DNA of 64,000 nt from the NCBI GenBank assembly GCA_036493595.1, contig DASXPN010000106.1, forward strand, positions 40,085 to 104,084. The letters are read 5' to 3'. The stretch's first letter is position 1; the number at the start of each line of letters is the position of its first letter. Source of the DNA: DATAES01 sp036493595. GTDB taxonomy: Bacteria > Actinomycetota > Acidimicrobiia > Acidimicrobiales > JACDCH01. The notes under the pieces are model-generated. The model was not told the DNA's origin. It searched no databases and worked only from the letters and a program-made list of their open reading frames with translations. The translations under genes were made by a program, and so were the position numbers. Positions 23,620 through 32,972 of the stretch are shown here, in pieces.

Positions 23620-25146
23620 GTGGAGGGGATGGCGCAGCACGCCCGGTCGACACCTGACAAGGCGGCGCTCGTCGTCGGTGAAGAGTCCCGCACCTACGGC
23701 GAGCTCGCGGCCCGCAGCGCCCGGCTGGCCGCGGCGATGCACGACCGAGGCGTCCCCCACGACGGCACGGGCGCGGTCGCGGCGATGCTGCCCAACGGGT
23801 GCGAGTTCTTCGAGACCGCCGGGGCCGCCTGCCGCGCCGAAGCCCGTTTCCTGCCGATCAACTGGCACCTCAAGACCGACGAGCTGTCGTGGATCCTCGA
23901 GGACTCCGGCGCCCAAGTGCTCGTCGCTCATCACACCCTTCGTGCGTACGTCGATGCCGCGCTCGCTCGAGCCACGAGCTGCCGAGCCCTGATCGTCGGC
24001 GAGGACTACGAAGACGCGATCGCCGGCGCCGATCCCGTCGCCGACGATGGGTTCCTGTCGCCCGCGTTCATCTTCTACACGTCCGGTACGACCGGGCGGC
24101 CGAAGGGAGTCGTCCACGGCGGCATCACTCCTGACGCGATGGCGACGGCGCAGCGCGGTCTCGCCGCGTTGTGGGGCTATCGAGACGACGACGTCCACCT
24201 GCTCGCCGGCCCCGCGTACCACGCCGGCCCGGGGGGCTACTCGTTCACGACACTGTTCACCGGCGGGACCCTCGTGATCATGCCGACGTGGGAAGCGCGA
24301 GATGCGCTCGCCACGATCGAGCGCCATCGCGTCACCACGACCTTCCTCACTCCCGCGCACTTCATCCGCATCCTCGAAGTGCCCGAAGCGGAGCGCGCCC
24401 GGTACGACTTGTCGAGCCTTCGCCACATCATCCACGGTGGCGCGCCGTGCCCGCCCACGGTGAAGCGGCGCATCATCGAGGCACTGCCCGACGCCGAGGT
24501 GTGGGAGCTCTATGGCGCGAGCGAAGGGGGAGCGACGCGCGTGTCGCCGACCGACTGGCTCGCGCATCCGGGCACGGTCGGCTTGCCGTGGCCCGGGGTC
24601 GAGATCCTCGTGCTCGACCCGGACGGCCGCCCCGTGCCGGCCGGCAACGACGGCGTCATCTACATCAAGCCGCCGGGCGGTGGTGCGACGTTCCATTACC
24701 ACCGCGACGCGGCGAAGACCGCGTCGGCATGGCGCGACAACGCCTTCACCGTCGGTGACATCGGCCGGCTGGACGACGGCGGCTTCCTGTACATCACCGA
24801 TCGAGTGTCCGACATGGTCATCCGCGACGGCGTCAATGTGTACCCGCGCGAGATCGAGGACGTCCTCCATCTGCACCCCGCGGTCGTCGACTGCGCGGTG
24901 TTCGGTGTCACCGACGAGCGGCGGGGCGAGATCCTCGCCGCGGTCATCGAGACGAGGGCAGCGGTGTCGCAAGCCGACCTGGCCGGCCACGTGCGCGCCA
25001 ACCTCGCCGACTTCAAGTGCCCGGAGCGGTTCACCTTCGTGGACGCAGTGCCCCGCGACCCGAACGGAAAGGTCCTCAAGCGGTTGTTGCGTGAGTCCGC
25101 ACGCAATGACCTGGACCCAACTCGACAACGGACGTCAGTAACCTGA
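23620..25146 (+). CDS. acyl-CoA synthetase (FadD-like)
   Basis: 508 residues from the GTG at 23620, or 505 from the ATG at 23629. The AMP-binding P-loop FYTSGTTGRPKG, the LYGASEGG motif, VGDIGRLDDGGFLYITDR and the C-terminal lysine region DPNGKVLKRLLRE are complete. It would activate a carboxylic acid to its CoA thioester. The shared operator with the SRPBCC/dehydrogenase operon suggests that those enzymes make the acid it activates. Substrate unknown. Confidence 0.92.
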   Translation: MEGMAQHARSTPDKAALVVGEESRTYGELAARSARLAAAMHDRGVPHDGTGAVAAMLPNGCEFFETAGAACRAEARFLPINWHLKTDELSWILEDSGAQVLVAHHTLRAYVDAALARATSCRALIVGEDYEDAIAGADPVADDGFLSPAFIFYTSGTTGRPKGVVHGGITPDAMATAQRGLAALWGYRDDDVHLLAGPAYHAGPGGYSFTTLFTGGTLVIMPTWEARDALATIERHRVTTTFLTPAHFIRILEVPEAERARYDLSSLRHIIHGGAPCPPTVKRRIIEALPDAEVWELYGASEGGATRVSPTDWLAHPGTVGLPWPGVEILVLDPDGRPVPAGNDGVIYIKPPGGGATFHYHRDAAKTASAWRDNAFTVGDIGRLDDGGFLYITDRVSDMVIRDGVNVYPREIEDVLHLHPAVVDCAVFGVTDERRGEILAAVIETRAAVSQADLAGHVRANLADFKCPERFTFVDAVPRDPNGKVLKRLLRESARNDLDPTRQRTSVT

Positions 25147-25158
25147 CCGAACGGTCAC
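25143..25158. promoter_or_regulatory. TGAC-N6-GTCA operator, site 8 (variant)
   Basis: CTGACCGAACGGTCAC keeps TGAC-N6-GTCA but with a CG/CG inner pair (TGACCG and CGGTCA arms). A further GTCAG lies just upstream at 25133-25137. It is 17 bp before the binding-protein ATG. Confidence 0.55.
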
Positions 25159-25175
25159 GGCTCCGGGGGGATGCC

Positions 25176-26459
25176 ATGAGGGGTCGGACACACGCAGCGC
25201 TGATCTTGATGACGATGGCCCTGATCGTCGCGGCCTGCGGCAATTCGAAGAGCTCGAGCGGCAGCGGCGCGGGGCAATCGGGCCGCACCGGTGTGACCGC
25301 CACCGAGATCCGCGTGGGTGGCGTGGCGTCGGTGACCAATGGTCTCGGCGGCACCTACGGCGACAGCTTCGACGGGTTGCAGGCCTACTTCGACACGGTC
25401 AACGCGACCGGTGGCGTGTTCGGGCGCCAGCTGAAGCTCGTCTCTCAGCGCGACGACAACGGTCAGGCGTCGCGCAACAAGGACCAAGTCCGAGCGCTCG
25501 TCGAGCAAGATCAGGTGTTCGCCGTGTTGCCGGTGTCGACGCTCACGTTCTCGGGCGCGAAGTACCTCGTCGACAACAAGATCCCTACCTTCGGTTGGAA
25601 CATCAACGCCGAGTGGAACGAGGGCCCGAACCTCTTCGGCGAGAAGGGATCGAACCTCTGCTTCGACTGCCCCAACGCGTGGCTGTCGTACCTCGCCAAG
25701 CAGACCGGCTTCTCCAACGTCGGCATCCTGACGTACACGGCCGCGCAATCACAGGATTGTGCGAAGGGTTGGAAGGCGTCGATCGACCAGATCGGCACAC
25801 CGAAGGCCGGCCTCCAGTTGAAGTTCGAGGACACCAGCCTGAGCTTCGGGTTCACCCCCGGTGACATCGCCGCCGACCTCGACCAGATCAAGAACAACAA
25901 TGTGCAGTTCCTCGCAACATGCATCGACGGCGCGGGCAGCGCGAAGTTGGGCCAGTCCTTCAAGGACAACAACCTGCCGGTCGTGCAGTACCTGCCGAAC
26001 GGCTACGACAACAAGCTCATCAGTGACAACGCCGCGGTCCTCGAAGGCGACTACGTCACCGTCGGGTTCTTCCCCTTCGAAGCGGACCAGAAGCCCGCGG
26101 CGCTCCAGCAGTTCCTCGACGCGATGGCGAAGCGAGGCAAGGCGCCGAACGAGAACTCGCTGTCGGGTTGGCTCAACGGCATGCAGTTCGTGCAGGGCCT
26201 GAAGGACGCCGGCCCCGACTTCGACCGCCAGAAGCTCATCGACGCGATCAACAAGGAGACGAACTTCACCGCGGACGGCATCCGTCCGGACGGGATCGAC
26301 TGGACGAGCACGGGCCATACGGGCCACTCGACGACGGATTGCGTCGCCGTCCTTCAAGTCCAGGGCGGCAAGCTCGTGCCCAAGTTCGGCCAGCCCGGTA
26401 AGCCGATGATCTGCTTCGACCTGAACAACGTCGACCTGGACAACCCCACCTTCAAGTAG
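25176..26459 (+). CDS. branched-chain-amino-acid-type ABC substrate-binding lipoprotein
   Basis: 427 residues. The signal peptide ends in the lipobox VAAC (Cys21), so it should be a membrane-anchored lipoprotein. A Ser/Gly linker is followed by EIRVGGVASVTNGLGGTYGD and GLQAYFDTVNATGGVFGRQL, the Leu/Ile/Val-binding-like type I fold. It is the first gene of a complete transporter with a fused permease and two ATPases. In catabolic actinobacteria such systems import aromatic or lipid acids as well as amino acids; the variant operator and neighbouring CoA genes favour a non-amino-acid ligand here. Confidence 0.9.
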   Translation: MRGRTHAALILMTMALIVAACGNSKSSSGSGAGQSGRTGVTATEIRVGGVASVTNGLGGTYGDSFDGLQAYFDTVNATGGVFGRQLKLVSQRDDNGQASRNKDQVRALVEQDQVFAVLPVSTLTFSGAKYLVDNKIPTFGWNINAEWNEGPNLFGEKGSNLCFDCPNAWLSYLAKQTGFSNVGILTYTAAQSQDCAKGWKASIDQIGTPKAGLQLKFEDTSLSFGFTPGDIAADLDQIKNNNVQFLATCIDGAGSAKLGQSFKDNNLPVVQYLPNGYDNKLISDNAAVLEGDYVTVGFFPFEADQKPAALQQFLDAMAKRGKAPNENSLSGWLNGMQFVQGLKDAGPDFDRQKLIDAINKETNFTADGIRPDGIDWTSTGHTGHSTTDCVAVLQVQGGKLVPKFGQPGKPMICFDLNNVDLDNPTFK

Positions 26460-26463
26460 TGCG

Positions 26464-28464
26464 TTGATCGACATCCTCAACCAACTCCTCGACGGCGTAC
26501 CGACGGGGTGTGTGTACGGCCTCGTCGCGGTTGGCTTGGTGCTGACCTACAAGACGTCGGGCGTGTTCAACTTCGCGTTCGGCGCACAGGCGTTCACGTC
26601 GGCCGTCGTCTTCTACATCTGCGTGCGCGATCACAACTGGCCGCTCGTGCCCGCCGCGTTCTTCGCCATCGTCGTCGTGTCGCTCGCGCTCGGGTTGGTG
26701 CTCGACCAGTTCATCTTCAAGCTGCTGCGAACGTCACCGCAGCTACCGAAGCTGGTCACCACCATCGGGCTCATGGTCGGGATCCCCGAGACGGTGAAGG
26801 CGATCTTCGGAGGTAGCACTCGCAACGCGCCGCCGAGTCTCGCCGTCGGACACGGCTGGCACATCGCCAGCTTGTCGATCAACGCCGACGGCGTGGTGAC
26901 GCTCGTCGCGACCTTCTTCGTCGTGATCGCGCTGACGGTGCTCTTCCGCTGGACGCCGATCGGCCTGCGTATGCGAGCGGTGGTGGAGAGTCACCGGTTG
27001 GTCGAGCTCAACGGCATCAACGCCGAGCACGTGTCGACGTTCTCGTGGTTGCTGTCGAGCCTGCTGGCGGGCATGGCCGGCGTGCTGCTGGCGCCGTTGT
27101 TCACGGTGGTGGACTCGAACAACTTCACGTTGCTGATCGTGGCGGCGTCCGCGGCGGCGGTGTTCGCCGGACTGTCGAGCATCCCGCTCGCGCTGGTCGG
27201 CGGCATCGTGCTCGGCGCGCTGCAACAGTTGCTCGCCTATCACCTGCCGTTGAACAGCGTGCTGGCGAAGAACATCCGTCCGTCGATGCCGTTCATCCTG
27301 CTGGCGGTGTTGTTGCTCGTCCGCCCTGGCCTGCGGCGCCAGGACGTCACCGATCCGTTGTCGGGTGTCGATCCACCGCCGCCCGCGCTGGCGGTGACGT
27401 ACATGGATCCGCGGCTGGCGAAGATCAACCGCCTCCTCTTCCTCGCGTTCGTGACGGCAGTCGCCATCGGGGTGTTGTTCCTGCTCCCGGGGCTGTGGGT
27501 CAGCTACCTCGCCGAAGGTTTGGCGCTGACCACGATCTTCTTGTCCATCACCGTCCTCGTCGGCATCGGCGGCCAGATCTCGTTGTGCCAGGCGAGCTTC
27601 GCCGGCCTCGGCGCGTTCACCGCGGGACAACTGGCGACGCGATGGGACTTCCCGCTCTACGGCGGCATCATCGTCGGCGCCATCGTCGCGGCCGCGCTCG
27701 GCGTGCTCATCGCGCTGCCGTGCTTGCGACTCGGCGGCCTGTACCTCGCGCTCGGCACGCTCGCCTTCGCACTGATGCTGCAGAACACCTTGTTCGTCGA
27801 GCCGTGGTTGACAGGGTCCGAAGGGGGCGTCGATGTGCCCCGGCCGTTGATTGGCCCGATCGACTTCGCTGACGATCGAGCGTTCTTCTTCTTCGCGCTC
27901 GCCATCTTCGGCCTCTGCGGGTTCGCGGTCGTGCTGTTGCGGCGCGGCACGACTGGGCAATACCTCGCGGCCTTGCGGGGGAGCGAGGTGGCGGCGACGT
28001 CGGTCGGCATCAATCCAATTCGCGCCAAGGTGACGGTGTTCGCCGTCTCGGCCGCGATCGCGGGCGCGGGTGGCGCGCTGTACGCGTCCTACCTCGAGAC
28101 GGCGCGCGTCGATGACTTCAACGCGATCCAAGGGCTGTTCTGGGTGCTGCTGGTTGTCACGCTCGGTTCGCGCACCGTCGACGGCGCGCTCAATGCCGGC
28201 ATGGCCTTCGTGCTGCTGCCGCCGTTGCTCGGTGACATCCTGCACGTGCCGTCGGATCTCGTCGTACCGATCCAGTTTGCGCTGTTCGGCTTCGGCGCCG
28301 TGACCTTCGCCCGTCACCAAGAGGGCATCGTCGAGTACCAGAAGCGAGCGAGCATCGAGCGGTTCAACGCACGACTCACGAGGTGGTTCGGGCCGGCGAA
28401 GACCCGAGGAGCCGCGCCCGCGCCGCCTGGCGCGCCTCCTGCGCCCGCGGCGGCCGGACCGTAG
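26464..28464 (+). CDS. fused LivH-LivM ABC permease
   Basis: 666 residues, about twice a normal permease. The first half (DGVPTGCVYGLVAVGLVLTYKTSG in parts) is LivH-like with GLRMRAVVESHRLVELNGIN; the second half, from about residue 320, is LivM-like (GQISLCQASFAGLGAF, AALRGSEVAATSVGINPIRA). Each half has eight or more hydrophobic segments. It starts with TTG four bases after the binding-protein stop. The single polypeptide would supply the whole membrane channel. A second fusion is at 43568-45604. Confidence 0.92.
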   Translation: MIDILNQLLDGVPTGCVYGLVAVGLVLTYKTSGVFNFAFGAQAFTSAVVFYICVRDHNWPLVPAAFFAIVVVSLALGLVLDQFIFKLLRTSPQLPKLVTTIGLMVGIPETVKAIFGGSTRNAPPSLAVGHGWHIASLSINADGVVTLVATFFVVIALTVLFRWTPIGLRMRAVVESHRLVELNGINAEHVSTFSWLLSSLLAGMAGVLLAPLFTVVDSNNFTLLIVAASAAAVFAGLSSIPLALVGGIVLGALQQLLAYHLPLNSVLAKNIRPSMPFILLAVLLLVRPGLRRQDVTDPLSGVDPPPPALAVTYMDPRLAKINRLLFLAFVTAVAIGVLFLLPGLWVSYLAEGLALTTIFLSITVLVGIGGQISLCQASFAGLGAFTAGQLATRWDFPLYGGIIVGAIVAAALGVLIALPCLRLGGLYLALGTLAFALMLQNTLFVEPWLTGSEGGVDVPRPLIGPIDFADDRAFFFFALAIFGLCGFAVVLLRRGTTGQYLAALRGSEVAATSVGINPIRAKVTVFAVSAAIAGAGGALYASYLETARVDDFNAIQGLFWVLLVVTLGSRTVDGALNAGMAFVLLPPLLGDILHVPSDLVVPIQFALFGFGAVTFARHQEGIVEYQKRASIERFNARLTRWFGPAKTRGAAPAPPGAPPAPAAAGP

Positions 28465-28477
28465 TGGTGAGCGAGCC

Positions 28478-29239
28478 ATGACCATGCTCGAGGTCCGCAC
28501 CGTGGCGGTGCGCTTCGGTGGCATCAACGCGCTCAGCGACGTGTCGCTCGACGTCGCCGCCGGCGAATCCGTCGGACTCGTCGGGCCCAATGGCGCGGGC
28601 AAGACGACGCTGTTCAACTGCTTGCTCGGATCGATCAAACCGAGCCGCGGCAAGATCACGTTCGAAGGACGCGACCTCGCGGGAGTGCCGACATTCCGGC
28701 GGGCTCGTCTCGGCCTCGGCCGCACCTTCCAACGGGTCGAGCTCTTCGCCGGCATGTCGGCGCGTGAGCACCTGCTCGTGGCGGAACGATCGCGCCGCGG
28801 CGACGGGAGCTTGTTGAAGGACATGCTCAACAGGGGCAAGCCGCGTCCGGACGAGATCGCGGTGGCCGACGAAACGCTCGCGCTGCTCGGCATCGGCGAG
28901 TACGCCGAACAACCGGTGGAGTCGTTGACCCTCGGGCAGTCTCGTCTCGTCGAGCTCGGACGGGCGCTGGTGTACATGCCGAAGTTGTTGTTGCTCGACG
29001 AGCCCTCATCGGGGCTCGACGTCGTTGAAACGCTCGCCCTCGCGAAGGTGCTCGCCAGTGTGCGGTCCGAGCGCGGAACGGCGATCTTGTTGGTGGAGCA
29101 CGACCTGGACCTCGTACGGCGCGCGGTCGACCGGCTGCACGTGCTCGACTTCGGGCGCACCATCGCCGCGGGAACGTGTGACGCGGTGCTGCGCGAACAG
29201 GCCGTGATCACGGCGTACCTCGGGGTGGCGGCGTCGTGA
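28478..29239 (+). CDS. Liv-type ABC transporter ATPase, LivG-like
   Basis: 253 residues. Walker A is VGPNGAGKTTLF, the signature is ESLTLGQSRLVELGRAL (LTLGQ instead of LSGGQ, as in many LivG proteins), Walker B LLLLDEPSSGLD and the switch His LLVEHDLDLV. It lies 13 bp after the permease and overlaps the LivF-like gene by 4 bp. Confidence 0.93.
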   Translation: MTMLEVRTVAVRFGGINALSDVSLDVAAGESVGLVGPNGAGKTTLFNCLLGSIKPSRGKITFEGRDLAGVPTFRRARLGLGRTFQRVELFAGMSAREHLLVAERSRRGDGSLLKDMLNRGKPRPDEIAVADETLALLGIGEYAEQPVESLTLGQSRLVELGRALVYMPKLLLLDEPSSGLDVVETLALAKVLASVRSERGTAILLVEHDLDLVRRAVDRLHVLDFGRTIAAGTCDAVLREQAVITAYLGVAAS

Positions 29240-29970
29240 GCGACGGCAGCGCGGACATCACCGCAGACATCGCGCTCGAGCTCGACGACGTGCACGCGTC
29301 CTATGGAACATTCCGCGCCCTGTTCGGTGTGTCGATCAGGGTGCCGGCTGGTGGCGTCTGCGCGTTGCTGGGTCCCAACGGCGCGGGCAAGACGACAGTG
29401 GCGCGGGTCGCGTCCGGACTGCTGGCGCCGACGTCGGGCCGTGTGCGGATTGCTGGCGCCGACGTCACCGGTCAGCCCGCGTGGAAGCTGGCTCGCCTCG
29501 GAGTCGCGCACGCGGTCGAGGGTCGCTCGGTGTTCACGTCGCTGTCGGTCGAGGACAACCTGCGTCTCGCGTTCCGGCGTTCACTCGGCGCGGCCGGTAT
29601 GGCCGCTGGTCTCGAGCGGGCGTACGCGTCGTTTCCCAAACTCGGCCAGCGGCGTCAACAGGAGGCCGGCACGCTCTCCGGCGGCGAGCAGCGCATGCTG
29701 GCGCTGGCCCGCGTCCTGGCGGACCCGCCGGCCGTCCTCATCGCCGACGAGTTGTCGCTCGGCTTGGCCCCCGTTGTCGTGGACGAGGTCTACGCGACGC
29801 TCGCGTCCATCCGCGACGCGGGTACGTCGTTGTTGATCGTCGAGCAGCAGGTCCCGCGCGCGATTGCACTGAGCGATGTCGTCGTGGTGCTGGGAAAGGG
29901 ATCCGTGCGCTACGCCGGCCCGGCGGACCAGATCGGCGACCTCGTCGAGGAACTGCTACCGACCACCTGA
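29236..29970 (+). CDS. Liv-type ABC transporter ATPase, LivF-like
   Basis: 244 residues from GTG. Walker A LLGPNGAGKTTVAR, signature LSGGEQRMLALARVL, Walker B AVLIADELSLGLAP (Asp-Glu pair in ADE) and the switch in LLIVEQQVPRAI. The SLGLAP stretch is characteristic of LivF. It is the last gene of the operon and would pair with the LivG-like ATPase on the fused permease. Confidence 0.92.
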   Translation: MSDGSADITADIALELDDVHASYGTFRALFGVSIRVPAGGVCALLGPNGAGKTTVARVASGLLAPTSGRVRIAGADVTGQPAWKLARLGVAHAVEGRSVFTSLSVEDNLRLAFRRSLGAAGMAAGLERAYASFPKLGQRRQQEAGTLSGGEQRMLALARVLADPPAVLIADELSLGLAPVVVDEVYATLASIRDAGTSLLIVEQQVPRAIALSDVVVVLGKGSVRYAGPADQIGDLVEELLPTT

Positions 29971-29987
29971 GGCATTCGGAGCGCGCG

Positions 29988-30491
29988 TCACTGGCAGGCG
30001 GGGTCGACCGTCGTGCTGCCGAGGGCGGCAAGGTCACAGAAGGTCGTGCCGGTGACCTTCCACTGCCCGTTGACGAGAATGGCCTTGCCCATCTGGTTCA
30101 TGAGCGTCGGATTGCCGTTCAGGTTGAGCGTGTAGGTGACGTCGGCAGTGCCGTCGGAATTGATCACCACGTTGGAGACGGTCGCCGAGGTGCTCTTCAG
30201 TTCGGGCCCGGTGGTGGGATCGGTGGCGAACTTCGTGTACACGTTCATGTACTTGGCCGGATCGTCGAGCAGTTGCAGCTTCGCGTTGAGGTCCGTGTTC
30301 GACCCGTCGAAGAAGTCGGTGAAGACCTTCGTCACCGCATCCTTGTTCTGCTGCTCGGTCAGCGTCGTCGTCGGTGCGGTCGTCGTCGTTGTCGTCGCCG
30401 CGGACTTGTTGCTCGATCCGCCGCACGCGGCAGTGACGACGAACAGCCCGCACAACCCGACGGCCAGAAGCCGCCGCCGTAGCTCGCTCAT
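29988..30491 (-). CDS. small lipoprotein with NTF2/MTB12-like domain
   Basis: 167 residues. The signal peptide ends in the lipobox TAAC (Cys23); a Thr-rich linker (KSAATTTTTTAPTTTLTEQQ) follows. The mature domain, with KVFTDFFDGSNTDLNAKLQLL and NGQWKVTGTTFCDL, resembles the low-molecular-weight MTB12/CFP-2 antigen family of mycobacteria, a cone-shaped NTF2-like fold. Function is unknown even there. An operator lies 41 bp upstream, inside the 3' end of the TetR gene, so it has its own promoter. Confidence 0.75.
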   Translation of the reverse strand: MSELRRRLLAVGLCGLFVVTAACGGSSNKSAATTTTTTAPTTTLTEQQNKDAVTKVFTDFFDGSNTDLNAKLQLLDDPAKYMNVYTKFATDPTTGPELKSTSATVSNVVINSDGTADVTYTLNLNGNPTLMNQMGKAILVNGQWKVTGTTFCDLAALGSTTVDPACQ

Positions 30492-30509
30492 TGAACCCCC
30501 CTTTGGCTG

Positions 30510-31190
30510 CTAACGGCGTGCCCGGCGCGAACCTGACACGGACGTCATCTTACGACGGACGGCCGTGCCGAACAGCGAAGCGAAGGCGATCTCCGCGAGC
30601 GTGTCGGTCAGGTCGTCGCCGTGGCGCACTTGCCGCGTCATCGCGTAGTAGTTGCAGCGCTCGACCATGGCGACGATCGCGAGTGCGGCCAGTTGCGGAT
30701 CCGGGACCACGGCAGGGCTCTGCGCGATACGGAGGCCGAGCGCGGCGACGAAACCACCGAGCAGGTCCGTTCCCATGCGGCCGAACTCGCTCGTGTCGAT
30801 CTCCGCTTCGGTCCACGCCTTGATGACCGGTCCGTAGCGCGCGTGCAATTGCGAGAACTGCTCGATCCAGTCGCGCAACATGTCATAGCCGTCGGCGTCG
30901 GCGGTGAGCGCGCCGAGCGATTCGACAAGCGCCGACATCTCGTCGGCCACGTCGACCACGAGCGCGCGGAAGAGATCTTCCTTGTTGGCGAAGTACAGGT
31001 AGAAGGTGCCGTGCGACGTCTTGGCCACCTTCACGATGTCGTCGACGCGCGCCGTGTGGTAGCCGCGCGCGCCGAACACCTGGATGCCGGCATCGAGCAG
31101 CCTTCGGACGGTGCGCTGCCCGCGCGCTCGTAGCTCGCGTCCCTCCGCTGGACTGCCGGCGCGGCTGTTGGTGGACGCGGCCTTGGGCAT
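30510..31190 (-). CDS. TetR-family regulator, candidate master repressor
   Basis: 226 residues. The helix-turn-helix region LLDAGIQVFGARGYHTARVD then SHGTFYLYFANKEDLFRAL is nearly the same as that of the TetR at 56546 (RGYHAARVDD, SHGTFYLYFANKEDLFQAI). The first 20 residues are basic. It diverges from an acyl-CoA synthetase across a TGAC-N6-GTCA site 32 bp from its ATG, and its own 3' end carries another site, so autoregulation and control of the window-wide regulon are plausible. An acyl-CoA ligand would be typical. Binding is inference. Confidence 0.88.
   Translation of the reverse strand: MPKAASTNSRAGSPAEGRELRARGQRTVRRLLDAGIQVFGARGYHTARVDDIVKVAKTSHGTFYLYFANKEDLFRALVVDVADEMSALVESLGALTADADGYDMLRDWIEQFSQLHARYGPVIKAWTEAEIDTSEFGRMGTDLLGGFVAALGLRIAQSPAVVPDPQLAALAIVAMVERCNYYAMTRQVRHGDDLTDTLAEIAFASLFGTAVRRKMTSVSGSRRARR
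30533..30548. promoter_or_regulatory. TGAC-N6-GTCA operator, site 9
   Basis: CTGACACGGACGTCAT, within the TetR coding end, 41 bp before the small lipoprotein ATG. Confidence 0.65.
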
Positions 31191-31222
31191 CGACGATCGA
31201 GGCTAGCGGTGCCGCGCGTTCA

Positions 31223-31238
31223 CTGACATGAGTGTCAG
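31223..31238. promoter_or_regulatory. TGAC-N6-GTCA operator, site 10
   Basis: CTGACATGAGTGTCAG, between the TetR gene (32 bp) and the acyl-CoA synthetase (25 bp). Confidence 0.75.
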
Positions 31239-31263
31239 GGAGAGCCGTTACGCTGCGACTTCC

Positions 31264-32970
31264 GTGAACGCCCGCACCGCTCCTGCGCCCGGGCAGGCGC
31301 CACTGCCTGCACCCAATGCGGCCGCGTTGTTGCGACGCAACGGCACCGACGACACGGTCGCCGAGAGGATCGCCATCCGGTTCGAGGATCGCTCGTGGAC
31401 CCACGCCGAGTTCCTTGCGGAGTCGACTCGCTGGGCGAACCTGTTCCGCTCGCACGAGCCGAGCACTCCCGACGGTGTCCTCCACGTCGGTGTGTTGCTC
31501 GACAACAAGCCCGAATATCTCTTCGCCCTCGGGGGGGCCGCACTGTCGGGGTCGGTTGTCGTCGGTCTCAACCACACTCGCCGCGACGAGAACCTGTGGC
31601 GCGACATCGAGCACACCCATGTCGGCCTGGTCATCACCGAAGCGCGCCACCGCCCGCTGCTCGCACCGTTCGAGTCCCGGCTTCGATGCGTGCTGGCGGA
31701 CGAGGACCTCGACGCCGCCATCGCGTCGGCGTCGACGCACGATCCCGGACTCGAACCTGACGTGGGATCGCGTTGGGCGTTGATCTTCACGTCCGGTACG
31801 TCGTCCGCACCGAAGGCGGTGATCTGCACACAGCGGCGTCTGCTCCAGACGGGCGTGCGCATGGCCGCGATCATGGACCTCGGTCCAGACGACGTCGGCT
31901 ACGTCTGCATGCCACTGTTCCACTCGAACGCGCTCATGGTCGGTTGGGCGCCGTCCATTGCGATCGGCGCCTCGGTCGGGCTCGGACGCAGGTTCAGCGC
32001 GTCGGGATGGTTGCCCGACGTCCGCCGCTACCGCGCCACGTACTTCAACTACACGGGCAAGCCGCTGTCGTATCTCGTGGCCACCCCCGAACAGCCCGAC
32101 GACGCCGACAACCCGCTGCGCGTCGCGTTCGGCAACGAAGGATCGCCCGATGTCGTCGAGCGGTTCAGCCGGCGCTTCGGGGTCGAGGTCATCGATGCGT
32201 TCGGCGCGACCGAGGGCGGCGTCGCCGTCAACCGCGAGGAGGGCATGCGCCACGGTTCCGTCGGCAAGGTCACCGAGACCGTGAAGGTGGTCGACGCGGA
32301 CGGCAACGAGTTGCCACGGGCGCGCTTCGGCGAAGACAGTGCCTTGCTCAACGCGGACGAGTGCGTCGGCGAGATCGTCAACACCGCGGGCGCGGGCCCG
32401 TTCGAGGGTTACTACAACAACGACGAGGCGACGTCGTCGACGTTGCGCAACGGTTGGTACTGGTCAGGCGATCTCGGTTACGTCGACGACGACGACTTCT
32501 TGTATTTCGCGGGTCGCACCGCTGACTGGATCCGCGTCGATGGCGAGAACTTCCCCGCCGGACCGATCGAGGCTGCCATCGGGCGCCATCCGGAGGTGGT
32601 GCTGGCGGCGGCCTACGGCGTGCCCGACGAGCACGCGGGCGATCAGGTCATGGCCGCGTTGCAGTGGCGCGAAGGATCCACGTTCGACCCGGATGCCTTC
32701 GCCGCGTTCATCGACTCGCTCGCCGACGTCGGGCCGAAGTGGCGCCCTCGCTACGTCCGCATCGTCGAGACGTTTCCCAGCACGGGCACCAACAAGATCG
32801 TGAAGCGGACGTTGGTGCGGCAGAAGTACCGGCGCGATCTCTGCGGCGACGACCGGCTGTGGGTGCGCAACCGGGGCGACGATTCGTACCGGCCGTTCGG
32901 CGACGACGACGAGCGCGCGCTGCACGACGCGCTCGAGCGGGCCGGCCGCGGCCGGTTCTGGGAGCTCTGA
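31264..32970 (+). CDS. very-long-chain type acyl-CoA synthetase (FadD-like)
   Basis: 568 residues from GTG 31264; an ATG at 31228 lies inside the operator and is less likely. The P-loop is ALIFTSGTSSAPKAV, then YVCMPLFHSNALMVGWAPSI in parts, FGATEGGVAVNREEGM and WYWSGDLGYVDDDDFLYFAGR in parts. The order and the YFNYTGKPLSYL motif resemble the FATP/FadD6/FadD17 group that activates long-chain or steroid-derived acids. It is followed 2 bp later by an acyl-CoA dehydrogenase. Confidence 0.92.
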   Translation: MNARTAPAPGQAPLPAPNAAALLRRNGTDDTVAERIAIRFEDRSWTHAEFLAESTRWANLFRSHEPSTPDGVLHVGVLLDNKPEYLFALGGAALSGSVVVGLNHTRRDENLWRDIEHTHVGLVITEARHRPLLAPFESRLRCVLADEDLDAAIASASTHDPGLEPDVGSRWALIFTSGTSSAPKAVICTQRRLLQTGVRMAAIMDLGPDDVGYVCMPLFHSNALMVGWAPSIAIGASVGLGRRFSASGWLPDVRRYRATYFNYTGKPLSYLVATPEQPDDADNPLRVAFGNEGSPDVVERFSRRFGVEVIDAFGATEGGVAVNREEGMRHGSVGKVTETVKVVDADGNELPRARFGEDSALLNADECVGEIVNTAGAGPFEGYYNNDEATSSTLRNGWYWSGDLGYVDDDDFLYFAGRTADWIRVDGENFPAGPIEAAIGRHPEVVLAAAYGVPDEHAGDQVMAALQWREGSTFDPDAFAAFIDSLADVGPKWRPRYVRIVETFPSTGTNKIVKRTLVRQKYRRDLCGDDRLWVRNRGDDSYRPFGDDDERALHDALERAGRGRFWEL

Positions 32971-32972
32971 CG

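Noticed and set aside
25171..25173. ATG at 25171 as the binding-protein start
   Set aside because: It is in a different frame from the lipoprotein; the ATG at 25176 is in frame.
26743..29511. 922-codon minus-strand frame across the transporter
   Set aside because: Antisense to three well-recognised transporter genes, and rich in Arg/Gln/His runs.
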